Shown: positions 49,443-61,609 of the stretch, in pieces
Position numbering within the stretch: the first letter of the stretch is position 1
How the letters are laid out: each line of letters begins with the position of its first letter
Translations under genes and position numbers: made by a program
Notes under the pieces: model-generated
What the model saw: only the letters and a program-made list of their open reading frames with translations
What the model was told of the DNA's origin: nothing
Database searches by the model: none
NCBI GenBank assembly: GCA_024346935.1
Contig: AP024878.1
Coordinates: forward strand, 186,001-250,000
Direction of reading: 5' to 3'
Source: Vibrio inusitatus
Lineage (GTDB): Bacteria; Pseudomonadota; Gammaproteobacteria; Enterobacterales; Vibrionaceae
Length of the DNA stretch: 64,000 nucleotides

Positions 49443-50367
49443 TAAATTGCCTTTGGCCATATTTTTAATGGGCCCAACAGCCTCCGGTAAAACCGAACTG
49501 GCGATTCGCCTTCGACAACGTTTTCCTATTGAGTTAATCAGTGTTGATTCCGCTCTAATATACAAGGGAATGGACATCGGCACGGCTAAACCGACAGCGG
49601 ATGAGCAAGCAGCAGCCCCTCATCGCCTTATTGATATAATCGATCCTGTAGAATCTTATTCAGCGGCAGATTTTCGTCGTGATGCACTGCAATTAATGGA
49701 TGAGATAACCTCTCAAGGGAAGATCCCTATGCTAGTGGGAGGCACTATGCTGTACTACAAAGCTTTGCTAGAAGGGCTTTCTCCATTACCAGCAGCTGAT
49801 CAAGAAATTCGAGCTCAAATCGAGCAAGAAGCGATACAAAAGGGTTGGCAAGTCTTACATGATGAACTAAAACAGATAGATCCTGTCTCAGCTGAGCGCA
49901 TTCATCCTAATGATCCACAGCGTTTATCTCGTGCTTTAGAAGTTTTTCGGATTTCAGGAAAAACATTAACTGAATTGACGCAACAGAAGGGAGATCCTAT
50001 CCCGTATGATGTGAAACAGTTTGCTATTGCCCCTCAAGAGCGCTCAGAACTGCATCGACGTATAGAGCTTCGTTACGAAAAAATGGTAGATACTGGATTT
50101 GAAGATGAAGTCAGAGCGTTGCATCAACGATCTGATTTACATCCAGATCTTCCTTCCATTCGTTGTGTTGGCTACCGTCAGATGTGGGGCTATCTAGAAG
50201 GGGAGTACAGCTTTGATGAAGCAATCTTTAAAGGAGTCTGTGCGACGAGGCAATTAGCGAAGCGCCAGATTACTTGGCTTCGAAGTTGGAAAGACCTAAC
50301 TTGGCTCGATAGTCAAAATATCGATCATGGGGTAGAAACTATCGCAAATGTCATAGCATCTAATTGA
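49435..50367 (+). CDS. miaA: tRNA dimethylallyltransferase MiaA
   Basis: MiaA adds dimethylallyl to N6 of A37 in tRNAs that read UNN codons. The 310 residues contain the P-loop [10 protein letters not shown] (12-21), the [17 protein letters not shown] substrate loop, HHRLIDI-type residues (here [10 protein letters not shown]) and the C-terminal [11 protein letters not shown] motif. It overlaps mutL by 8 bp and precedes hfq by 163 bp; that gap probably holds hfq promoters, as in E. coli, but I do not identify one securely. Confidence 0.97.
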   Translation: MNDKLPLAIFLMGPTASGKTELAIRLRQRFPIELISVDSALIYKGMDIGTAKPTADEQAAAPHRLIDIIDPVESYSAADFRRDALQLMDEITSQGKIPMLVGGTMLYYKALLEGLSPLPAADQEIRAQIEQEAIQKGWQVLHDELKQIDPVSAERIHPNDPQRLSRALEVFRISGKTLTELTQQKGDPIPYDVKQFAIAPQERSELHRRIELRYEKMVDTGFEDEVRALHQRSDLHPDLPSIRCVGYRQMWGYLEGEYSFDEAIFKGVCATRQLAKRQITWLRSWKDLTWLDSQNIDHGVETIANVIASN

Positions 50368-50464
50368 ATTTGCTGTGTATAATATGATCGTTTTACATGA
50401 ATAATACCTCTACACGGAACGTAGAATTTATTGAGGTATTGTTTGGTTTAGCTAGGATGCGTAA

Positions 50465-50791
<327 letters not shown>

Positions 50792-50840
50792 TTGAAAAAG
50801 TTATTTAATCATCAAGTATCTTGTGTAAGGAGCTTATCGC

Positions 50841-52130
50841 TTGTTTGACCGGTATGAATCAGGTGAACAGGCGGTACTTGTTCATATTAATTTTACACAA
50901 GAAGGGGAGTGGGAAGACCTAGCTGAATTTGAGATGTTAGTGTCTTCTGCGGGTGTTAACAACCTGCAAACCATAACGGGTAGCCGTCAATCCCCCCATG
51001 CGAAGTACTTTGTGGGTGAGGGTAAAGCACAAGAAATTGCTGATTTTGTTCAGCAACTTGAGGCTGAGATAGTTATCTTTAACCATTCCCTTTCTCCTGC
51101 TCAGGAACGAAACCTAGAACAGTTGTGCAAATGCCGAGTGTTAGACCGTACAGGTCTTATCTTGGATATATTTGCTCAAAGGGCGAGAACCCATGAGGGT
51201 AAGCTGCAAGTAGAGTTGGCGCAGTTGCGTCATATATCCACCCGATTAATACGCGGTTGGACTCACTTGGAGAGACAAAAAGGTGGTATTGGTTTAAGAG
51301 GGCCGGGTGAAACCCAGCTTGAAACCGATCGTCGTTTGCTAAGAGACCGAATCAAAGCGATTTTACGTCGCCTAGAAAAGGTAGCTAAGCAACGCGAACA
51401 AGGTCGCAGAGCAAGAAAGCGAGCTGAAATCCCTACTGTCTCTTTGGTTGGATACACCAACGCCGGCAAATCCACTTTGTTTAATAGGATTACTGAAGCT
51501 AGCGTTTATGCTGCTGACCAGTTATTTGCTACCTTGGACCCAACTCTACGTAAGATAGAGTTAGATGATGTAGGCTTAGCTATCCTTGCGGATACGGTAG
51601 GTTTTATTCGTCATCTTCCGCATGATTTGGTTGCAGCCTTTAAAGCAACCTTACAGGAAACCCAAGAAGCAGACATCTTGTTACATGTTATAGATGCTAG
51701 TGACGAGCGTTTCAGAGAGAATGTCCAAGCTGTCGATATCGTCTTAGAAGAGATCGATGCGCATGAGATCCCAGTCTTACTTGTTATGAACAAGATAGAC
51801 AACATGGAACAGCAGTCTCCTCGTATTGAGTATAACGAAGAGGGTGTGCCCACTACCGTGTGGGTTTCTGCGATGGAAGGCTTGGGTTTAGACCTACTTT
51901 TTCAAGCGTTGACTGAACGCTTAGCGAGTCAAATGGTCGAATATACCCTAAGTATTCCTCCCTTATATCAGGGGCGTTTACGCGGTGTATTTTTCAATAT
52001 GAAATCTATTCGACAAGAAGCATATGATTCAGAAGGTAACTTGTTGATTGATATTCGAATGCAGCAAGCCGATTGGGCTAGACTGCAAAAGAGGGAAGAG
52101 GCGCAGTTGGACGACTTTATAGTCGGTTAA
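50841..52130 (+). CDS. hflX: Ribosome-associated GTPase HflX
   Basis: HflX is a heat-induced GTPase that splits stalled or stress-damaged 70S ribosomes. The 429-residue protein has the N-terminal HflX domain (ending GGIGLRGPGETQLETDRR), a coiled-coil linker (about 160-195) and a GTPase with G1 GYTNAGKST, G3 DTVGF and G4 NKID. Translation starts at TTG with TAAGGAG upstream; the sequence MFDRYESGEQAVLVHI matches E. coli from residue 1. It lies 49 bp after hfq in the hfq-hflX-hflK-hflC operon. Confidence 0.96.
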   Translation: MFDRYESGEQAVLVHINFTQEGEWEDLAEFEMLVSSAGVNNLQTITGSRQSPHAKYFVGEGKAQEIADFVQQLEAEIVIFNHSLSPAQERNLEQLCKCRVLDRTGLILDIFAQRARTHEGKLQVELAQLRHISTRLIRGWTHLERQKGGIGLRGPGETQLETDRRLLRDRIKAILRRLEKVAKQREQGRRARKRAEIPTVSLVGYTNAGKSTLFNRITEASVYAADQLFATLDPTLRKIELDDVGLAILADTVGFIRHLPHDLVAAFKATLQETQEADILLHVIDASDERFRENVQAVDIVLEEIDAHEIPVLLVMNKIDNMEQQSPRIEYNEEGVPTTVWVSAMEGLGLDLLFQALTERLASQMVEYTLSIPPLYQGRLRGVFFNMKSIRQEAYDSEGNLLIDIRMQQADWARLQKREEAQLDDFIVG

Positions 52131-52175
52131 AAGACTGTTACTTTATAACGTCATATCTAGTGATGGAGTTTTCTA

Positions 52176-53366
52176 ATGGCGTGGAATGAGCCTGGAAATA
52201 ACAACGGAAACAATGGCCGCGATAATGACCCTTGGGGTAATAAAGATCGTGGTAATCAACAATCCGGTGGTCGCAATCAAGGACCACCAGATTTAGACGA
52301 AGTATTTAATAAACTAAGTCAAAAGCTGGGTGGTAAATTTGGCAAGCGTGGTGGTGGTTCATCATCAGGCGGTGGTGGTGCAGTTGGTTTTGGCCTTATT
52401 GCTGTAGTTGCTATCGTTATCTGGGTTGCCTCTGGTTTCTACACCGTAGGCGAAGCAGAGCGTGGCGTAGTACTTCGTTTAGGTAAATACGACCGCATCG
52501 TAGATCCTGGTCTGAACTGGCGTCCACGTTTCGTCGATGAAGTAACAACAGTTAACGTTGAAGCAATTCGTGCACTTCAAGCCTCAGGCTTAATGCTTAC
52601 GAAAGATGAAAACGTTGTAACTGTTGGTATGGGTGTTCAATACCGCGTATCTGATCCGTACAAGTATTTGTATCGCGTAACAAACGCGGATGACAGTTTG
52701 CGTCAAGCTACTGACTCTGCATTGCGTGCAGTGATCGGTGACTCTTTGATGGATAGCATCCTAACAAGTGGTCGTCAGCAAATTCGTCAAAGCACTCAGG
52801 AGACTCTGAATGAAATTATTGATGGCTACGACATGGGTATCCTTGTTGTTGACGTCAACTTCCAATCAGCACGTCCACCAGAGCAAGTTAAAGACTCATT
52901 CGATGATGCTATCGCAGCGCGTGAGGATGAGGAGCGTTTCATTCGTGAAGCTGAAGCTTATAAGAATGAAATTTTGCCGAAAGCAACAGGTCGTGCAGAG
53001 CGTCTGAAGAAAGAGGCATTGGGTTACAGCGAGCGCATCGTGAACGAAGCGTTTGGTCAAGTGGCTCAGTTCGAGAAACTACTACCGGAATATCATGCGG
53101 CTCCAGAGGTTACTCGTAATCGTCTGTACCTAGATACAATGGAAGAAGTGTACTCAAACACGTCTAAAGTGCTTATTGATTCAGAATCAAGCGGTAACCT
53201 ACTGTACTTGCCAATCGACAAGTTAGCAGGTCAAGATAGTTCTTCAACTAGCCGTGCTAGCAAGTCGTCTTCAACGTACGACAAGATAGAACTAGATGCG
53301 AAGACAACACCGCAACCGTCTTCAACTGACACTCGTTCAACTACTACTCGTCAAGGGAGATACTAG
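52176..53366 (+). CDS. hflK: FtsH regulator subunit HflK
   Basis: HflK, with HflC, forms the membrane complex that encloses the FtsH protease and tunes its activity. The 396-residue protein has a Gly/Asn-rich cytoplasmic N-terminus (GNNNGNNGRDNDPWGN), one membrane helix at about 73-90, an SPFH/band-7 domain (about 90-260) and a long helical region; the C-terminal tail is rich in Ser and Thr. It lies 45 bp after hflX and 2 bp before hflC. Confidence 0.96.
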   Translation: MAWNEPGNNNGNNGRDNDPWGNKDRGNQQSGGRNQGPPDLDEVFNKLSQKLGGKFGKRGGGSSSGGGGAVGFGLIAVVAIVIWVASGFYTVGEAERGVVLRLGKYDRIVDPGLNWRPRFVDEVTTVNVEAIRALQASGLMLTKDENVVTVGMGVQYRVSDPYKYLYRVTNADDSLRQATDSALRAVIGDSLMDSILTSGRQQIRQSTQETLNEIIDGYDMGILVVDVNFQSARPPEQVKDSFDDAIAAREDEERFIREAEAYKNEILPKATGRAERLKKEALGYSERIVNEAFGQVAQFEKLLPEYHAAPEVTRNRLYLDTMEEVYSNTSKVLIDSESSGNLLYLPIDKLAGQDSSSTSRASKSSSTYDKIELDAKTTPQPSSTDTRSTTTRQGRY

Positions 53367-53368
53367 GA

Positions 53369-54349
53369 ATGCGTAAGTTAATGATCCCAGTATTGGTGGT
53401 TGCACTCGCACTAATGCTAATGTCGGTATTCGTTGTCCCTGAGGGTGAGCGCGGTATCGTGGTTCGATTTGGTCGTATCTTGAAAGATAACAATGATATG
53501 TCTCGTATCCATGAGCCAGGTCTGCATTTTAAAATGCCATTGTTTGACAACGTGAAGCGTCTAGATGCACGTATCCAGACTATGGATGGCCGTTCTGATC
53601 GATTTGTAACGTCAGAGAAAAAAGACGTTATCATCGATTCGTACGTTAAATGGCGTATCGAAGACTTCGGTCAGTACTACCTAGCAACTGGTGGTGGTAA
53701 TGCACTGACAGCGCAAGCACTATTGGAGCGTAAAGTCACAGACGTGCTTCGTGCTGAAATCGGTTCTCGTGAAATCAAGCAGATTGTATCGGGTCCTCGT
53801 AATGAAGCTGTATTGCCTGATGAAGATGAGTTGGATGATACGGTTTCTGAAGCAGCTCGTGAAGCTGTAGAGATCGACGGTGAGCGTGATAAGATCATGT
53901 CTGTAGTATTGGAAGATACTCGTCAAAGCGCAATGGATGACTTGGGCGTTCGCGTAGTTGACTTCAGAATGAAGAAGATCAACCTACCGGATGAAATCTC
54001 TGAGTCTATCTACCGTCGTATGCGTGCTGAACGTGAATCTGTAGCGCGTAAGCACCGTTCTCAAGGTCGTGAGAAGGCAGAAGTTATCCGAGCTCAAGCT
54101 GAGCTAGAGGTAGCAACTGTCCTTGCAGAAGCTGACAGAACAGCTCGAGTAACTCGTGGTGATGCAGACGCAACAGCAGCTAAGATTTACTCTGAAGCGT
54201 ATAACAAAGATCCTGAGTTCTACAGCTTCGTTCGTTCACTTAGAGCGTATGAGAAATCATTCTCGCAGAAAGGGGACATCATGGTCCTTGATCCGAAGAG
54301 CGACTTCTTCCGCTTCATGAACGATTCAAGCGGCGCACCGCGTAAGTAA
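53369..54349 (+). CDS. hflC: FtsH regulator subunit HflC
   Basis: HflC pairs with HflK around FtsH. The 326-residue protein has an N-terminal membrane helix (LMIPVLVVALALMLMSVFVV), then an SPFH domain opening with VPEGERGIVVRFGRI, and a helical C-terminal part with Ala/Glu repeats (AQAELEVATVLAEADRTARV). It lies 2 bp after hflK, so translation is coupled. A terminator follows. Confidence 0.96.
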   Translation: MRKLMIPVLVVALALMLMSVFVVPEGERGIVVRFGRILKDNNDMSRIHEPGLHFKMPLFDNVKRLDARIQTMDGRSDRFVTSEKKDVIIDSYVKWRIEDFGQYYLATGGGNALTAQALLERKVTDVLRAEIGSREIKQIVSGPRNEAVLPDEDELDDTVSEAAREAVEIDGERDKIMSVVLEDTRQSAMDDLGVRVVDFRMKKINLPDEISESIYRRMRAERESVARKHRSQGREKAEVIRAQAELEVATVLAEADRTARVTRGDADATAAKIYSEAYNKDPEFYSFVRSLRAYEKSFSQKGDIMVLDPKSDFFRFMNDSSGAPRK

Positions 54350-54366
54350 TATCAGCTAGATATCGC

Positions 54367-54394
54367 AAAGGCTCCTTTTACAGGAGCCTTTTTT
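54367..54394 (+). terminator. Terminator of the hfq-hflXKC operon
   Basis: AAAGGCTCCT-TTTAC-AGGAGCCTTT followed by further T residues. It stands between hflC and the small yjeT-like gene. Confidence 0.88.
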
Positions 54395-54418
54395 ATTCAT
54401 AAAAAATAGGAAGTAGAT

Positions 54419-54604
54419 ATGTCTCAAGGAATATGGATTGCCTTAGGCTTAGTTTTAATTTTGGAAGGTATTGGTCCGTTACTCGCTCCAAACGCATGGC
54501 GCAATATGATGGCACAGCTGAGCCAGCAACCTGATAATCAACTGAGAAGGCTGGGTGGATGTCTTGTTGTTGCCGGAGCAGTAATTACCTTTATGTTACT
54601 GTGA
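54419..54604 (+). CDS. yjeT: DUF2065 family small membrane protein (YjeT-like)
   Basis: A 61-residue protein with two hydrophobic segments (about 4-22 and 43-60) joined by the conserved NAWRNMMAQLSQQPDNQLRRLGG. This pattern matches DUF2065 (E. coli YjeT), which lies in the same place between hflC and purA. Its function is unknown. AGGAAG lies 8 bases before the ATG. Confidence 0.9.
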   Translation: MSQGIWIALGLVLILEGIGPLLAPNAWRNMMAQLSQQPDNQLRRLGGCLVVAGAVITFMLL

Positions 54605-54722
54605 GCATTAATAAACTCTTTGCTTTTGGCTTAAATCAATAGGAATAACCGCCATTATTTTATGGTTAGTGTTTAAAAAATGACTGCAAATTTGATTTTT
54701 CGGTGCTAGAATCCTTTTTTAA

Positions 54723-56060
<1,338 letters not shown>

Positions 56061-56080
56061 TTGAATAGGTATCTTGAATA

Positions 56081-56108
56081 AAAAAAACCGGCAATTGCCG
56101 GTTTTTTT
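56081..56108. terminator. Bidirectional terminator between purA and hmp
   Basis: A 28-bp perfect palindrome: A7, then ACCGGC-AATT-GCCGGT type core, then T7. It serves convergent purA and hmp. Confidence 0.92.
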
Positions 56109-56130
56109 GTATCTGTCATTCTGCTTTTTA

Positions 56131-57315
56131 TTAAAGAACCTTGTGTGGCCCAAAGCACTCATAGTTTAGCTGCTCTTTAGCATAGCCTAGGTCGATGAGT
56201 TGTTGAGCTACAGATTGCATGAAGACAACAGGGCCACAGAAGTACACTTTGGCATTCTTTGGTAGCTGCTCTTGATTCAATTTAGATAGGTCAATTAACC
56301 CTTCTGCTTGATAGTCTTCAGACTGAAGGTCCGATGCTAGAGGGCTTCGATACCAAGTGAAGTGCTCAAAGTTATCCTTGCGATTGCAAAGTTGAGATAC
56401 GTGCTGTTTAAAGGCATGATGTTCGCCATTTTCAGCTGCATGCAGCCAGGTCACAGCTTGATTGCTTTGCTCCAGCGTCTCTAGCATAGATAACATAGGA
56501 GTAAGACCAACGCCTGCAGAGATAAGTACTACAGGTTCTTTCGATTCTGAATCTAAAAAGAAATCGCCTGCAGGCGGTGCAAGTTTGACGATATCACGCT
56601 GTTGAAGGTGGTCGTGCAAGAAATTAGACACTTTACCTTCTCCTTCGCGCTTCACTGAAATGCGATAAGTATTGCCATTACCTGCTGCCGATAGACTGTA
56701 TTGACGAATTTCTTGGTTTTCAAATTTTGGTGTGTTGAGGTAAATACCTAGGTATTGTCCAGGTTTGAAGTCAGCAACTGAACCACCGTCAATAGGCTTG
56801 AATACAAAGCTTGTTATTACAGCGCTTTCATCTTTTTTCTCTACTACCTCGAACTCGCGAAGCCCACGCCATCCGCCTAGGCTTTGTTCGTTGGCCACAT
56901 AAATCTGTTCTTCGCGTTGTATAAATATATTCGCTAGAACGCCGTAAGCCTCGCCCCATGCATCAAGTACTTCTTGGCCCGGAGAAAATAACTCGTCAAT
57001 AGTGCCCAATAAATGGCTACCAACGATGTTGTATTGCTCTGCAGTGATCATGAAACTTGTGTGTTTTTGTGCGATTTTTTCTACAACGGGTAATAGGGCA
57101 CCGAGGTTATCGATGTTAGAAGCGTAACCACAGATAGCATTGAATAATGCTTCTCTTTGGTCCCCATTGCGCTGATTACTCATGTTAAAAATATCTTGCA
57201 ACTCTGGATTATGTGCAAACATGCGATCATAGAAATGAGCTGTCAAACTAGGGCCCGTTTCTGCCAAGAGTGGAGCAGTAGCTTTAACAATATCAATGGT
57301 TTTTTGTTCTAACAT
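56131..57315 (-). CDS. hmp: Flavohaemoglobin (nitric oxide dioxygenase)
   Basis: Hmp oxidises nitric oxide to nitrate with O2 and NAD(P)H. The 394 residues comprise a globin domain (1-140) with Tyr29 (B10), Gln53 (E7) and the proximal haem His85 (IAQKHTSF), then an FAD domain with the RQYSLS-type motif (IRQYSLSAA) and a NAD domain with [13 protein letters not shown] and [10 protein letters not shown]. It is divergent from nsrR across a 111-bp gap with an NsrR-like palindrome. In E. coli nsrR follows purA directly and hmp is elsewhere, so hmp sits next to its regulator here. Confidence 0.96.
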   Translation of the reverse strand: MLEQKTIDIVKATAPLLAETGPSLTAHFYDRMFAHNPELQDIFNMSNQRNGDQREALFNAICGYASNIDNLGALLPVVEKIAQKHTSFMITAEQYNIVGSHLLGTIDELFSPGQEVLDAWGEAYGVLANIFIQREEQIYVANEQSLGGWRGLREFEVVEKKDESAVITSFVFKPIDGGSVADFKPGQYLGIYLNTPKFENQEIRQYSLSAAGNGNTYRISVKREGEGKVSNFLHDHLQQRDIVKLAPPAGDFFLDSESKEPVVLISAGVGLTPMLSMLETLEQSNQAVTWLHAAENGEHHAFKQHVSQLCNRKDNFEHFTWYRSPLASDLQSEDYQAEGLIDLSKLNQEQLPKNAKVYFCGPVVFMQSVAQQLIDLGYAKEQLNYECFGPHKVL

Positions 57316-57331
57316 CTTAGCGTCTCATTTA

Positions 57332-57354
57332 AAGGTGTATTTAAGATTCATGTT
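57332..57354. promoter_or_regulatory. Putative NsrR operator between hmp and nsrR
   Basis: AAGGTGTATTT-A-AGATTCATGTT fits the NsrR pattern of two 11-bp arms around one base (AAGATGCATTT and AAATGCATCTT), with about 9 and 8 of 11 matches. It starts 17 bp before the hmp ATG, where repressor binding would block transcription. Confidence 0.55.
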
Positions 57355-57426
57355 TAATGTTGTAGAAAGTGTATATTAAAGTCAACAAAAGAATTACACT
57401 TGTTGAACGATACGGAGTACCACTAT

Positions 57427-57852
57427 ATGCAAATTACTAGCTTTACTGACTATGCCATCCGCACGCTCATCTACTTAGCAGCACTTAAAGATGATGAACT
57501 GACAAATATTACTCAGGTCAGTGAAGTATTCGGTATATCTCGCAATCACATGGTTAAGATCGTTAACAAGTTAGGGCAAACCGGTTTTATTGAAACTATT
57601 CGAGGTAAGAATGGTGGCATTAGACTGAACAAGCCAGCAAGTGAAATAAATATAGGGCATGTGATCAGAGAGCTAGAACCACTGACAGTAATCAATTGCT
57701 CCCCAGAATTTTGTCACATTACCCCGGCGTGCCGCCTTAAGAATTATCTACATAAAGCGAAAGAAGCCTTTTTGGCTGAGTTAGATAAATGCAATCTTGA
57801 TGATTTGGTCGATGATAATTCAGATCTAATGATTCTGTTGTCTAAGGGCTAG
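57427..57852 (+). CDS. nsrR: Nitric-oxide-sensing repressor NsrR
   Basis: NsrR is an Rrf2-family repressor whose Fe-S cluster is nitrosylated by NO, releasing hmp and other detoxification genes. The winged helix ([18 protein letters not shown], then [20 protein letters not shown]) is followed by the cluster ligands Cys91, Cys96 and Cys102 ([12 protein letters not shown]), the same positions as in E. coli. The frame opens at 57400, but ATG 57427 is the family start, giving 141 residues. It is divergent from hmp, its likely target. Confidence 0.95.
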   Translation: MQITSFTDYAIRTLIYLAALKDDELTNITQVSEVFGISRNHMVKIVNKLGQTGFIETIRGKNGGIRLNKPASEINIGHVIRELEPLTVINCSPEFCHITPACRLKNYLHKAKEAFLAELDKCNLDDLVDDNSDLMILLSKG

Positions 57853-57951
57853 ACGTAAAAGCGAATATTTCATTAATTTTTAAAGCATTTTTTCCTTGTA
57901 GGGCATTACTAGAATATACTTTACTCAATTATTCTAATTAATGAGCACTCC

Positions 57952-60408
57952 ATGTCCGATTCTAATTCTCTTGACCCCCATGCAGATCGAGAGGCGAAAA
58001 ATTATGAAAACCCAGTGCCGAGTAGAGAGTTTATTTTAAGCTTTCTAGAAAGTGCTGGCGCACCAATGAATCGCAATGATTTATTTACCGCCCTTGAACT
58101 TGATGGTGAAGAACAATATGAAGGCTTACGTCGCAGGCTAAATGCTATGTTACGCGATGGTCAGTTGGTCTTTACTCGTCGTCAATGCTTCGCCTTGCCA
58201 GAAAAACTTGAGATGATTAAAGGGCATGTAATTGGTCATAAAGATGGTTTTGGCTGGGTGCGGCCTGAAGGTGTGATTGGAAAAGAGCATGACCTTGTTC
58301 TGCCATTCCACCAGATGCGTGGCATCATTCATGGTGACTATGTTCTCGCTCAAGAATCGGGCACGGATAAACGAGGTCGAAAAGAGGCTCGTATTGTTCG
58401 AGTGCTTGAAGAACGCTCCATGCAGATCGTTGGTCGCTTCTTCTTGGAATTTGGACAAGCCTATGTCGTTGCCGACGATTCAAGAATCCATCAAGATATC
58501 CTCATACCCAAAGAACATAGAATGGGTGCTCGAATGGGCAATGTTGTGGTTATCGAGATTACCGACAGGGGGAGTCGTTCTCGAGGCATGACAGGTCAAG
58601 TGGTTGAGGTACTCGGAGAAAACCTAGCGCCGGGCATGGAAACTCAAATCGCTATTCGTACACACCAAATTCCAAATGAATGGCCAGAAGAAGTTACCAA
58701 GCAAATAGCTTCTCTTGAAGAGGAAGTTCCAGAGCAGGCTAAAAAAGGGCGAGTTGACCTTAGAGAGTTACCATTGGTGACCATCGATGGCGAGGATGCA
58801 CGAGACTTCGATGATGCTGTTTTCTGCGAGAAGAAAAAAAGTGGAGGATGGCGGTTATGGGTAGCTATAGCCGATGTCAGCTATTACGTACGCCCAGACT
58901 CTGCGCTAGATAAAGAAGCCATTAATCGCGGTAACTCAGTCTATTTCCCTTCTCAAGTTGTACCAATGTTACCAGAGGTACTGTCGAACGGTTTATGTTC
59001 ATTAAACCCAGAAGTCGACCGTTTGTGTATGGTTTGTGAGATGACGGTTTCCGAAAGCGGTAAACTGTCTGGCTATAAGCATTATGAAGCAGTGATGAAC
59101 TCTCACGCTCGTCTTACCTACACCAAGGTAAATGATATTCTCAATGGCGATGAGGAGCTTAATCAGCGTTACGAACCGTTAGTGCCGCATCTTCAAGAGT
59201 TACACAATATGTATCGCACTCTAAAGACTGCTAGAGATGGCAGAGGGGCAATAGAGTTTGAAACAGTAGAAACTAAGTTCATTTTTAATGCGGATAGAAA
59301 GATTGATCGCATTGAACCTGTGATTCGCAATGATGCACATAAGCTAATAGAAGAGTGCATGATCTTGGCAAACATTGCCTCAGCTTCACTCGTAGAGAAA
59401 CTAAAAGAACCCGCTTTATATCGAATCCACGAATCTCCAGGAGAGCAACGTCTCGTTGGTTTCAAAGATTTCTTGAGTGAACTGGGTTTAACCCTAAATG
59501 GCGGGCTTGCACCTTCTCCTACGGATTACGCTGATTTGATGCACGTTGTAACCCAGCGTCCTGATAAAGAATTGATTCAGACAATGTTGCTACGCTCAAT
59601 GAAGCAAGCTGTGTATAATCCCGACAACGCTGGACACTTTGGTCTGGCACTGAAGCGATACGCGCACTTCACTTCTCCAATTCGTCGTTATCCTGATTTG
59701 TTGTTGCATCGAGCCATTAAGTACCTGATTGCCAAGCAAGAAGGCCATAATCAAGACCGATGGACACCTACAGGCGGCTTCCATTACTCCTTTGATGATA
59801 TGGATGTATTTGGTGAGCAATGTTCAACGACAGAGCGCCGTGCCGATGATGCGACTCGTGATGTAGCGGATTGGTTGAAGTGTGAGTACATGCAAGACCA
59901 TGTAGGTGAAGAGCTTGATGGTGTTATTGCTAATGTGACTGGTTTTGGCTTCTTTGTTAGGCTGACTGAGTTACATATCGATGGCTTGGTGCATATATCA
60001 GCACTCGCTAACGACTACTATCGTTATGATGCAGTGAGCCAAAGATTGGTGGGTGAAAGCTCTGGCCAAATATATCGTTTAGGTGATCAGGTTAAGGTTA
60101 AGGTGTTAGCTGTTAACCTCAACGACAAACAGATTGATTTTGAATTAGCTGGTACTGTGCGTACGCCTAAAGGCAAAGGAAAAACGGCGAAGAAGCGCTT
60201 AGTCGAAGAAGCGAAGCGCTTTGATAAAAAGAAAGACGGCGCAGCAGGAAAAGGCAGCTCTAAACGTGCGAAGACTATGGTAGAACCTACGGTTCGCCCA
60301 GATGGCAGCTCTGATGAGAAATCTGCATCGAAGAAGCAAAAGTCGCAAAAAGCCCGAAAGAGTAAAGCGCGTAGCAGCAAGAATAAAGCTCGTGGTTCGA
60401 AGAAATAA
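57952..60408 (+). CDS. rnr: Ribonuclease R
   Basis: RNase R is a processive 3'-5' exonuclease that unwinds structured RNA and helps rRNA quality control and trans-translation. The 818 residues have an N-terminal winged helix (about 25-85), two cold-shock domains, the RNB catalytic domain with [13 protein letters not shown] (metal Asp residues), the S1 domain ([15 protein letters not shown], about 650-735) and an unusually Lys/Arg/Ser-rich tail of about 80 residues. It lies 12 bp before rlmB, forming the conserved nsrR-rnr-rlmB block. Confidence 0.96.
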   Translation: MSDSNSLDPHADREAKNYENPVPSREFILSFLESAGAPMNRNDLFTALELDGEEQYEGLRRRLNAMLRDGQLVFTRRQCFALPEKLEMIKGHVIGHKDGFGWVRPEGVIGKEHDLVLPFHQMRGIIHGDYVLAQESGTDKRGRKEARIVRVLEERSMQIVGRFFLEFGQAYVVADDSRIHQDILIPKEHRMGARMGNVVVIEITDRGSRSRGMTGQVVEVLGENLAPGMETQIAIRTHQIPNEWPEEVTKQIASLEEEVPEQAKKGRVDLRELPLVTIDGEDARDFDDAVFCEKKKSGGWRLWVAIADVSYYVRPDSALDKEAINRGNSVYFPSQVVPMLPEVLSNGLCSLNPEVDRLCMVCEMTVSESGKLSGYKHYEAVMNSHARLTYTKVNDILNGDEELNQRYEPLVPHLQELHNMYRTLKTARDGRGAIEFETVETKFIFNADRKIDRIEPVIRNDAHKLIEECMILANIASASLVEKLKEPALYRIHESPGEQRLVGFKDFLSELGLTLNGGLAPSPTDYADLMHVVTQRPDKELIQTMLLRSMKQAVYNPDNAGHFGLALKRYAHFTSPIRRYPDLLLHRAIKYLIAKQEGHNQDRWTPTGGFHYSFDDMDVFGEQCSTTERRADDATRDVADWLKCEYMQDHVGEELDGVIANVTGFGFFVRLTELHIDGLVHISALANDYYRYDAVSQRLVGESSGQIYRLGDQVKVKVLAVNLNDKQIDFELAGTVRTPKGKGKTAKKRLVEEAKRFDKKKDGAAGKGSSKRAKTMVEPTVRPDGSSDEKSASKKQKSQKARKSKARSSKNKARGSKK

Positions 60409-60420
60409 GAGAAGCAAATA

Positions 60421-61158
60421 ATGAGTAACGAATATATTTACGGTATCCACGCAGTTAAAGCGGTACTAGAGAAAGATCCTGTACGCTTTGTCGAAGCGTT
60501 TGTTTTAAAGGGGCGTCAGGATGACCGTTTGTTACCTTTAATCAATCAGCTTCAGGTATTTGGTGTGTCTATTCAGCAAACAGGCCGTAAGGCTCTGGAT
60601 GATAAAGCCAATGGTGCAAATCATCAGGGGATTATTGGCCGTGTTAAGCCTGCGAAAGCCCTGAATGAAAATGACTTAGACGAGATTCTAGCTTCTCAGG
60701 CTAATCCATTGCTTCTAATCTTGGATGGCGTAACGGATCCGCACAATCTAGGTGCTTGTCTGCGTAACGCCGATGCAGCAGGTGTGGCGGCAGTGATTGT
60801 GCCAAAAGATAAATCAGCGCCTCTAACGGCGACAGTAAGCAAAGTAGCGTGTGGCGCCGCAGAAACCGTACCATTGGTTCGAGTAACTAACCTAGCGCGT
60901 ACTATGCGTCACCTACAAGAACAGAACGTGTGGATTGTAGGCACGGCAGGAGAGGCGACCCATGATGTGTATCAAAGCAAGCTAACAGGTCCTTTAGCGA
61001 TTGTGATGGGTGCAGAGGGAGATGGCATGCGTCGTCTTACTCGTGAAACCTGTGATGACTTGATTAAGATCCCTATGGCGGGTTCAGTATCAAGCCTGAA
61101 TGTTTCTGTAGCTTCGGGTGTCTGTTTATTTGAAGCGGTGAGACAACGTCAAGGTTAA
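60421..61158 (+). CDS. rlmB: 23S rRNA (guanosine(2251)-2'-O)-methyltransferase RlmB
   Basis: RlmB methylates G2251 in the peptidyl-transferase P loop. The 245-residue SpoU/SPOUT enzyme begins with an L30-like RNA-binding domain ([18 protein letters not shown]), followed by motif 1 [14 protein letters not shown], motif 2 [10 protein letters not shown] and motif 3 [18 protein letters not shown]. It is translated 12 bp after rnr and ends at a hairpin terminator. Confidence 0.97.
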   Translation: MSNEYIYGIHAVKAVLEKDPVRFVEAFVLKGRQDDRLLPLINQLQVFGVSIQQTGRKALDDKANGANHQGIIGRVKPAKALNENDLDEILASQANPLLLILDGVTDPHNLGACLRNADAAGVAAVIVPKDKSAPLTATVSKVACGAAETVPLVRVTNLARTMRHLQEQNVWIVGTAGEATHDVYQSKLTGPLAIVMGAEGDGMRRLTRETCDDLIKIPMAGSVSSLNVSVASGVCLFEAVRQRQG

Positions 61159-61182
61159 GTGCCATTAACCCATAGTAAAATC

Positions 61183-61208
61183 AAATAGGAGCTTTGGCTC
61201 CTATTTTT
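61183..61208 (+). terminator. Terminator of rlmB
   Basis: AAATAGGAGC-TTTG-GCTCCTATTT followed by T residues. Confidence 0.85.
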
Positions 61209-61311
61209 GTATCAAGGGTGAGATCATACTGAGTAAGCGATTTTTGATATTTATCGACAACGAGAATCTGCACACTGGTAACGTTATACGGTATTTCCGG
61301 AGCTTAAGCTG

Positions 61312-61452
61312 ATGATTGAAGTGTTTAGAGTCGAGAATTTGATTGAAGTTTACATCAAACAAAAATACACCAAAGAGTCCCATGTTGAACTTTCACACTC
61401 AGTTCTTAGTTACCTTAAGAAACAAGGGTTTATGAATAAAAAACATCAATAG
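61312..61452 (+). CDS. Possible 46-residue small protein, function unknown
   Basis: In the gap between rlmB and rpsF an ATG at 61312 opens 46 codons (MIEVFRVENLIEVYIKQKYT, then KESHVELSHSVLSYLKKQGF and NKKHQ). GGAG stands nine bases upstream. The sequence is amphipathic and lysine-rich, with no signal or membrane segment. The ATG overlaps by one base the stop of another short open frame upstream (FLIFIDNENLHTGNVIRYF), which lacks a convincing start. It could be a real small gene, a decayed gene or chance. Confidence 0.3.
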   Translation: MIEVFRVENLIEVYIKQKYTKESHVELSHSVLSYLKKQGFMNKKHQ

Positions 61453-61575
61453 ATATAAGACAATAAGGGATGGGGAAACTATATTTTTCAGATGCCCTTT
61501 TTTTACTTGATCTTACTGCCTGCTTTCTGTACTATTTGCCGTCCTTAAAACTCGGTCATTTATCTTTAGTTCCTT

Positions 61576-61609
61576 GCTTCCTCTGGACGACCGAGCCACT
61601 CGTGGAAGC
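61576..61609 (+). promoter_or_regulatory. Putative S6:S18 autoregulatory leader of rpsF
   Basis: GCTTCC (61576-61581) pairs with GGAAGC (61604-61609), a TCTGG bulge follows, then ACGA pairs with TCGT around a loop starting CCG. A conserved CCG by a bulged stem is the mark of the S6:S18-binding leader known before rpsF in many bacteria. It ends 23 bases before the rpsF ATG. The match is by eye and the pairing may differ in detail. Confidence 0.5.

Noticed and set aside
61201..61383. 60-codon minus-strand frame after rlmB
   Set aside because: No ribosome site; it starts inside the 46-codon plus-strand frame and ends at the rlmB terminator; composition looks random.
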